8,091 bases of DNA. Source: Acidobacteriota bacterium (lineage in GTDB: Bacteria > Actinomycetota > Acidimicrobiia > Acidimicrobiales > SHLQ01). A model generated the notes under the pieces. It was given only the letters and a program-made list of their open reading frames with translations. It ran no database searches and was not told the DNA's origin. A program made the translations under genes and the position numbers. Below are positions 6,191 to 8,091 of this stretch, piece after piece. Numbering within the stretch: the stretch's first letter is position 1; each line of letters opens with the position of its first letter. The stretch lies in the NCBI GenBank assembly GCA_022562835.1, contig JADFOM010000104.1, forward strand, positions 1 through 8,091. The letters run 5' to 3'.

Positions 6191-7120
6191 ATGAACAAAC
6201 TTTGTGAGGGACGCGTCGCCATTGTCACCGGTGCCGGTCGCGGCATCGGGCGAGACCACGCATTGATGTTGGCCGAACACGGAGCCAAGGTCGTTGTAAA
6301 CGATCTCGGCTCTGATGAGAGCGGATCCGGCTCCGACGCCGGTCCGGCCGGAGAGGTCGTCGACGAGATCAAGGCGATGGGAGGAGAGGCCGTCATCAAC
6401 GGCTCCGATGTCAGCGATTTCGCTGACGCCAAGGCAATGGTGCAACAGGCCGTCGACACATTCGGTCGCCTCGATGTGCTCGTGAACAACGCCGGCATTC
6501 TCCGAGATCGCATGATCTTCTCAATGTCAGAGGACGACTGGGACGCAGTGATCAAGGTGCACCTCAAAGGAACCTATGCGCCGACGCATCACGCGGCGGT
6601 CCACTGGCGTGAACTCGCAAAAGCCGGAGAACAGCTCGATGTTCGCGTTATCAACACAGCATCACCCTCGGGCATTTACGGCAACGTCGGACAGACGAAC
6701 TACGGCGCGGCCAAGGCCGGTATCGCCTCGTTCACCTTGATCGCGGCTCAGGAGCTCTACAAGTACGGCGTGCGGGTCAACTGCCTCGCACCGACGGCCT
6801 ACTCGCGTTTGACCGCACCGTTGATGGGAGGCGAGGTCTCCGAGGACATGAAAGAAGCAATTTCGCCTCGCTGGATCGCCACGATCACCACCTGGCTCGC
6901 CAGCGCCGAGGCGAGAGAGGTAACCGGTCGTGTGTTCGATGTGCGCGGCGAGTCGCTTTCGATCGCCGAAGGTTGGCACCAAGGTCCCGTCGCCACCCAG
7001 CCCGATGACCCGACCGAACTCAAGTCTGTCGTCGCTGACCTGATGGCCAAAGCACGCCCGAACGCAAACATGAGCGGTCAGGACTACCACGGCGACGGCT
7101 TTCCACCTGCGTCGATCTAG
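6191..7120 (+). CDS. Classical SDR related to the (3R)-hydroxyacyl-CoA dehydrogenase domain of MFE-2
   Basis: This is a 309-residue classical short-chain dehydrogenase. The cofactor motif TGAGRGIG is at 13-20, D38 after the second strand favours NAD(H), NNAG is at 99-102, and the catalytic residues are S158, Y171 and K175 (YGAAK). The segments ILRDRMIFSMS, VHLKGTY and SGIYGNVGQTNY closely resemble peroxisomal multifunctional enzyme 2 (17-beta-HSD type 4), including His where many SDRs have the tetrad Asn. By analogy it would oxidise 3-hydroxyacyl-CoA intermediates of fatty-acid or sterol side-chain breakdown; that role is inference. The C-terminal 60 residues (WHQGPVATQPDD to the end) extend beyond the minimal SDR fold, but no hydratase or SCP2 domain is attached. 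AGAGGAG at 6174-6180 supports this start. The stop TAG at 7118 is followed by a strong terminator. Confidence 0.9.
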   Translation: MNKLCEGRVAIVTGAGRGIGRDHALMLAEHGAKVVVNDLGSDESGSGSDAGPAGEVVDEIKAMGGEAVINGSDVSDFADAKAMVQQAVDTFGRLDVLVNNAGILRDRMIFSMSEDDWDAVIKVHLKGTYAPTHHAAVHWRELAKAGEQLDVRVINTASPSGIYGNVGQTNYGAAKAGIASFTLIAAQELYKYGVRVNCLAPTAYSRLTAPLMGGEVSEDMKEAISPRWIATITTWLASAEAREVTGRVFDVRGESLSIAEGWHQGPVATQPDDPTELKSVVADLMAKARPNANMSGQDYHGDGFPPASI

Positions 7121-7156
7121 GCCGTTCTGCGCTCAGAACTGAAGTTCAAAACGAGC

Positions 7157-7193
7157 AACGTGGCGGGCCGGAAGGCTCGCCACGTTGAGTTTT
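7157..7193. terminator. Bidirectional intrinsic terminator between the SDR and glnB
   Basis: A 13-bp stem (7157-7169 with 7174-7186, one G-U pair) is closed by a GGAA tetraloop and followed on the plus strand by GAGTTTT. On the minus strand the same hairpin is followed by a TTTT run just beyond 7157. It lies between the ends of two convergent genes (7120 and 7209), so it can terminate both. A smaller perfect hairpin GTTCTG-CGCT-CAGAAC (7124-7139) sits directly after the SDR stop. Confidence 0.85.
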
Positions 7194-7208
7194 CGGAGAA
7201 GCGAACTC

Positions 7209-7547
7209 TCAGACGGCGTCGTCGCCACGCTCGCCAGTGCGGATTCGTACCAACTCGTCGACCGACGTAACCCAGACCTTGCCGTCGCCGATCTTGTCGG
7301 TGCGGGCGGAGTTTACGATCGCCTCGACCGCCTCGGCCGAGAGGCCATCCTCAACGACTATTTCAATACGGGTCTTGGGCGTGAAGAGCACCTTGTACTC
7401 GGTACCGCGATAGGTCTCGCTGTGACCGCCTTGACGACCAAAACCCTGCACCTCGGTCACGGTCATGCCTGCGACACCGAGTGTTGCGAGGGCGTCTTTG
7501 ACGTCGTCAAGTTTGAAGGGTTTGATGACTGCCGTTACGAGTTTCAT
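7209..7547 (-). CDS. glnB: Nitrogen regulatory protein PII
   Basis: This 112-residue protein has the standard PII length and numbering. PII trimers sense ATP/ADP and 2-oxoglutarate and adjust ammonium uptake and assimilation by binding partner proteins. Visible residues are the ATP-site G37/R38, T-loop Y51 in YRGTEY, the signature TDKIGDGKVWV (83-93) with G87, G89 and K90, and R101/R103. Y51 is the residue modified (uridylylated, or adenylylated in Actinomycetota) by GlnD-type enzymes. T49 departs from the usual Ala/Ser before Glu-Tyr. The ATG at 7547 is backed by AGGAAGG 7 bases upstream. Many actinobacterial PII genes follow amtB; here the gene stands alone, divergent from a GntR regulator and convergent with an SDR, so glnB versus glnK naming is uncertain. 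A dyad lies over its probable promoter. Confidence 0.95.
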   Translation of the reverse strand: MKLVTAVIKPFKLDDVKDALATLGVAGMTVTEVQGFGRQGGHSETYRGTEYKVLFTPKTRIEIVVEDGLSAEAVEAIVNSARTDKIGDGKVWVTSVDELVRIRTGERGDDAV

Positions 7548-7573
7548 TGTGGGGCCTTCCTGCCTTCGTTGCG

Positions 7574-7597
7574 GTGTAACTCACCGCCGAGTTGCAC
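7574..7597. promoter_or_regulatory. Dyad at the glnB promoter/leader, candidate operator
   Basis: GTGTAACTC (7574-7582) and GAGTTGCAC (7589-7597) are inverted copies matching at 8 of 9 positions around the 6-base centre ACCGCC. The dyad overlaps the edge of the proposed glnB -10 and its transcription start, a good place for a repressor, or it could form a leader hairpin. It does not match the GlnR (GTnAC-n6-GaAAC) or NtcA (GTA-n8-TAC) patterns as I know them, so the regulator is unknown. Confidence 0.4.
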
Positions 7598-7624
7598 AGT
7601 ACAGATATGCGAAGGTTGATCCAA
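7596..7624 (-). promoter_or_regulatory. Candidate glnB promoter
   Basis: On the minus strand TTGGAT (7624-7619) and TACTGT (7601-7596) are separated by exactly 17 bases, putting the start of transcription near 7589 and leaving a leader of roughly 40 bases with the ribosome-binding site. The hexamers are partial matches to consensus, but this is the best-spaced pair in the intergenic region. Confidence 0.4.
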
Positions 7625-7646
7625 GTGAGTCGTTTGTACTTTCCCC

Positions 7647-7668
7647 AAACCCTTTATGTGATGGGTTT
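7647..7668. promoter_or_regulatory. Perfect dyad AAACCC-N10-GGGTTT in the glnB-gntR intergenic region
   Basis: A perfect 6-base inverted repeat is spaced so its half-sites lie 16 bases centre to centre, in an AT-rich stretch upstream of the gntR -10. It could be an operator or activator site serving one or both divergent genes. The spacing and symmetry are seen; the function is a guess. Confidence 0.3.
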
Positions 7669-7688
7669 TATTGCTAGTAGTTTGTTAT

Positions 7689-7711
7689 TTGTATTGGTAC
7701 AATCGTACAAT
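7689..7711 (+). promoter_or_regulatory. gntR leaderless -10 with overlapping inverted and direct repeats (candidate autoregulatory operator)
   Basis: TACAAT (7698-7703), a near-consensus -10, ends 6 bases before the ATG at 7710, so transcription probably begins at the start codon; no Shine-Dalgarno site is present. The hexamer forms the right arm of an inverted repeat TTGTA-TTGG-TACAA (7689-7702). GTACAAT is also repeated directly at 7697-7703 and 7705-7711, running into the start codon. Binding of the encoded regulator here would block its own transcription; that is inference. Confidence 0.5.
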
Positions 7712-8091
7712 GCAGTCGTCTCACATCGTTGACCTGAACGACGTAACCGGGCGGCGACGCCGCATGGTCCTGCGTCTCGAGCGCGACTCGGTTGTGCCGC
7801 CCTACGAACAGCTTCGGGCGCAGCTGACGGTGATGGTCGCGGCCGGATTGCTCGAGCCGGGTACGCGACTTCCGACCGTGCGCAGCCTTGCAGAACACCT
7901 GTCACTCTCGCCTGGCACCACCGCCCGCGCGTACCGCGAGCTCGAAGCAAGCGGCTACGTTGTCACCCGCGGCCGACGTGGCTCGTTCATCGCGGACGAA
8001 CCGCCACGGTCCGAACCGCTCGAGGAACGCCGCCGTCGCCTCGCCGAGGCAGCCGACACGTTCGCCGCGAGCTGTGAACAACTCGGCATTG
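7710..8091 (+). CDS. GntR-family transcriptional regulator, YtrA subfamily (runs off right edge)
   Basis: The 127 visible codons encode an N-terminal GntR winged helix-turn-helix: PPYEQLRAQL (30-39), GLLEPGTRLPTVRSLA (46-61), then the recognition region LSLSPGTTARAYRELE (64-79) and wing GYVVTRGRRGSFI (82-94). Beyond it lies only a short Arg/Glu-rich helical tail, with no FadR, HutC or aminotransferase domain begun, as expected for the small YtrA subfamily, whose members are usually about 120-130 residues. The gene is therefore probably nearly complete. YtrA proteins commonly repress a following ABC-transporter operon, so transporter genes may lie to the right. The ATG is preceded by a -10 at leaderless spacing. 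The effector is unknown. Confidence 0.9.
   Translation, partial: MQSSHIVDLNDVTGRRRRMVLRLERDSVVPPYEQLRAQLTVMVAAGLLEPGTRLPTVRSLAEHLSLSPGTTARAYRELEASGYVVTRGRRGSFIADEPPRSEPLEERRRRLAEAADTFAASCEQLGI

Noticed and set aside
5042..7120. The two SDR genes as a defined operon or novel pathway
   Set aside because: They share strand only. The 129-base gap with its own possible -10 and ribosome-binding site, and the absence of shared-pathway neighbours, do not support a linked system.
7621..7709. AT-rich stretch as a replication origin, attachment site or border of a mobile element
   Set aside because: It is short, contains promoter elements for the divergent genes, and shows no DnaA-box cluster, integrase, tRNA end or flanking direct repeat.
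1..8091. A previously undescribed defence or mobile system, including reading the UvrD-like helicase as a defence component
   Set aside because: The helicase has no adjacent nuclease, methylase or toxin partner, and no phage, transposase, CRISPR or retron signature is seen in the window. Ordinary housekeeping families explain the coding content.

Overview
The window reads as ordinary high-GC actinobacterial chromosome. The family mix (a PII protein, a YtrA-type GntR regulator, an HMG-CoA-synthase-like protein of the kind usually linked to a DUF35 zinc-ribbon/OB-fold, and a secreted amidase with actinobacterial-style repeat modules) and several apparently leaderless starts point to Actinomycetota. 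Acidimicrobiia is my best guess, but it is an inference from protein flavour, not a demonstrated placement.

Layout, left to right. At 1-980 (-) lies the N-terminal part of an HMG-CoA synthase/KAS III-like thiolase-fold protein that runs off the left edge. It is divergent from a complete 698-residue UvrD/Rep-family helicase (1123-3219, +). The helicase converges on a secreted N-acetylmuramoyl-L-alanine amidase (4878 down to 3296, -), with an 18-bp inverted repeat between them as a likely shared terminator. The amidase is split into two overlapping reading frames by what looks like a single missing base near 4243-4245. Joined, it would be a 527-residue protein: signal peptide, two tandem ~93-residue modules, then a zinc-dependent Amidase_3 domain. 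Divergent from it are an extended-SDR NAD(P)-dependent epimerase/reductase (5042-6061, +) and then a classical SDR resembling the dehydrogenase domain of MFE-2 (6191-7120, +). A strong bidirectional terminator separates that gene from a convergent PII signalling gene (glnB/glnK-like, 7547-7209, -). Divergent from glnB, across a dyad-rich, locally AT-rich 162-bp intergenic region, is a YtrA-subfamily GntR regulator (7710 to the right edge, +).

The genes do not form one pathway. They are short transcription units for lipid/acyl-CoA metabolism, DNA repair, cell-wall remodelling, nitrogen signalling and regulation. The most informative points are the frameshifted amidase, the missing catalytic cysteine in the HMG-CoA-synthase-like protein, three starts with a -10 hexamer 6-7 bases before the ATG, and the operator-like repeats over the gntR start. 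I see no CRISPR array, tRNA or rRNA gene, transposase, or convincing evidence of a new multi-gene system. No stretch over 300 bases lacks a gene.
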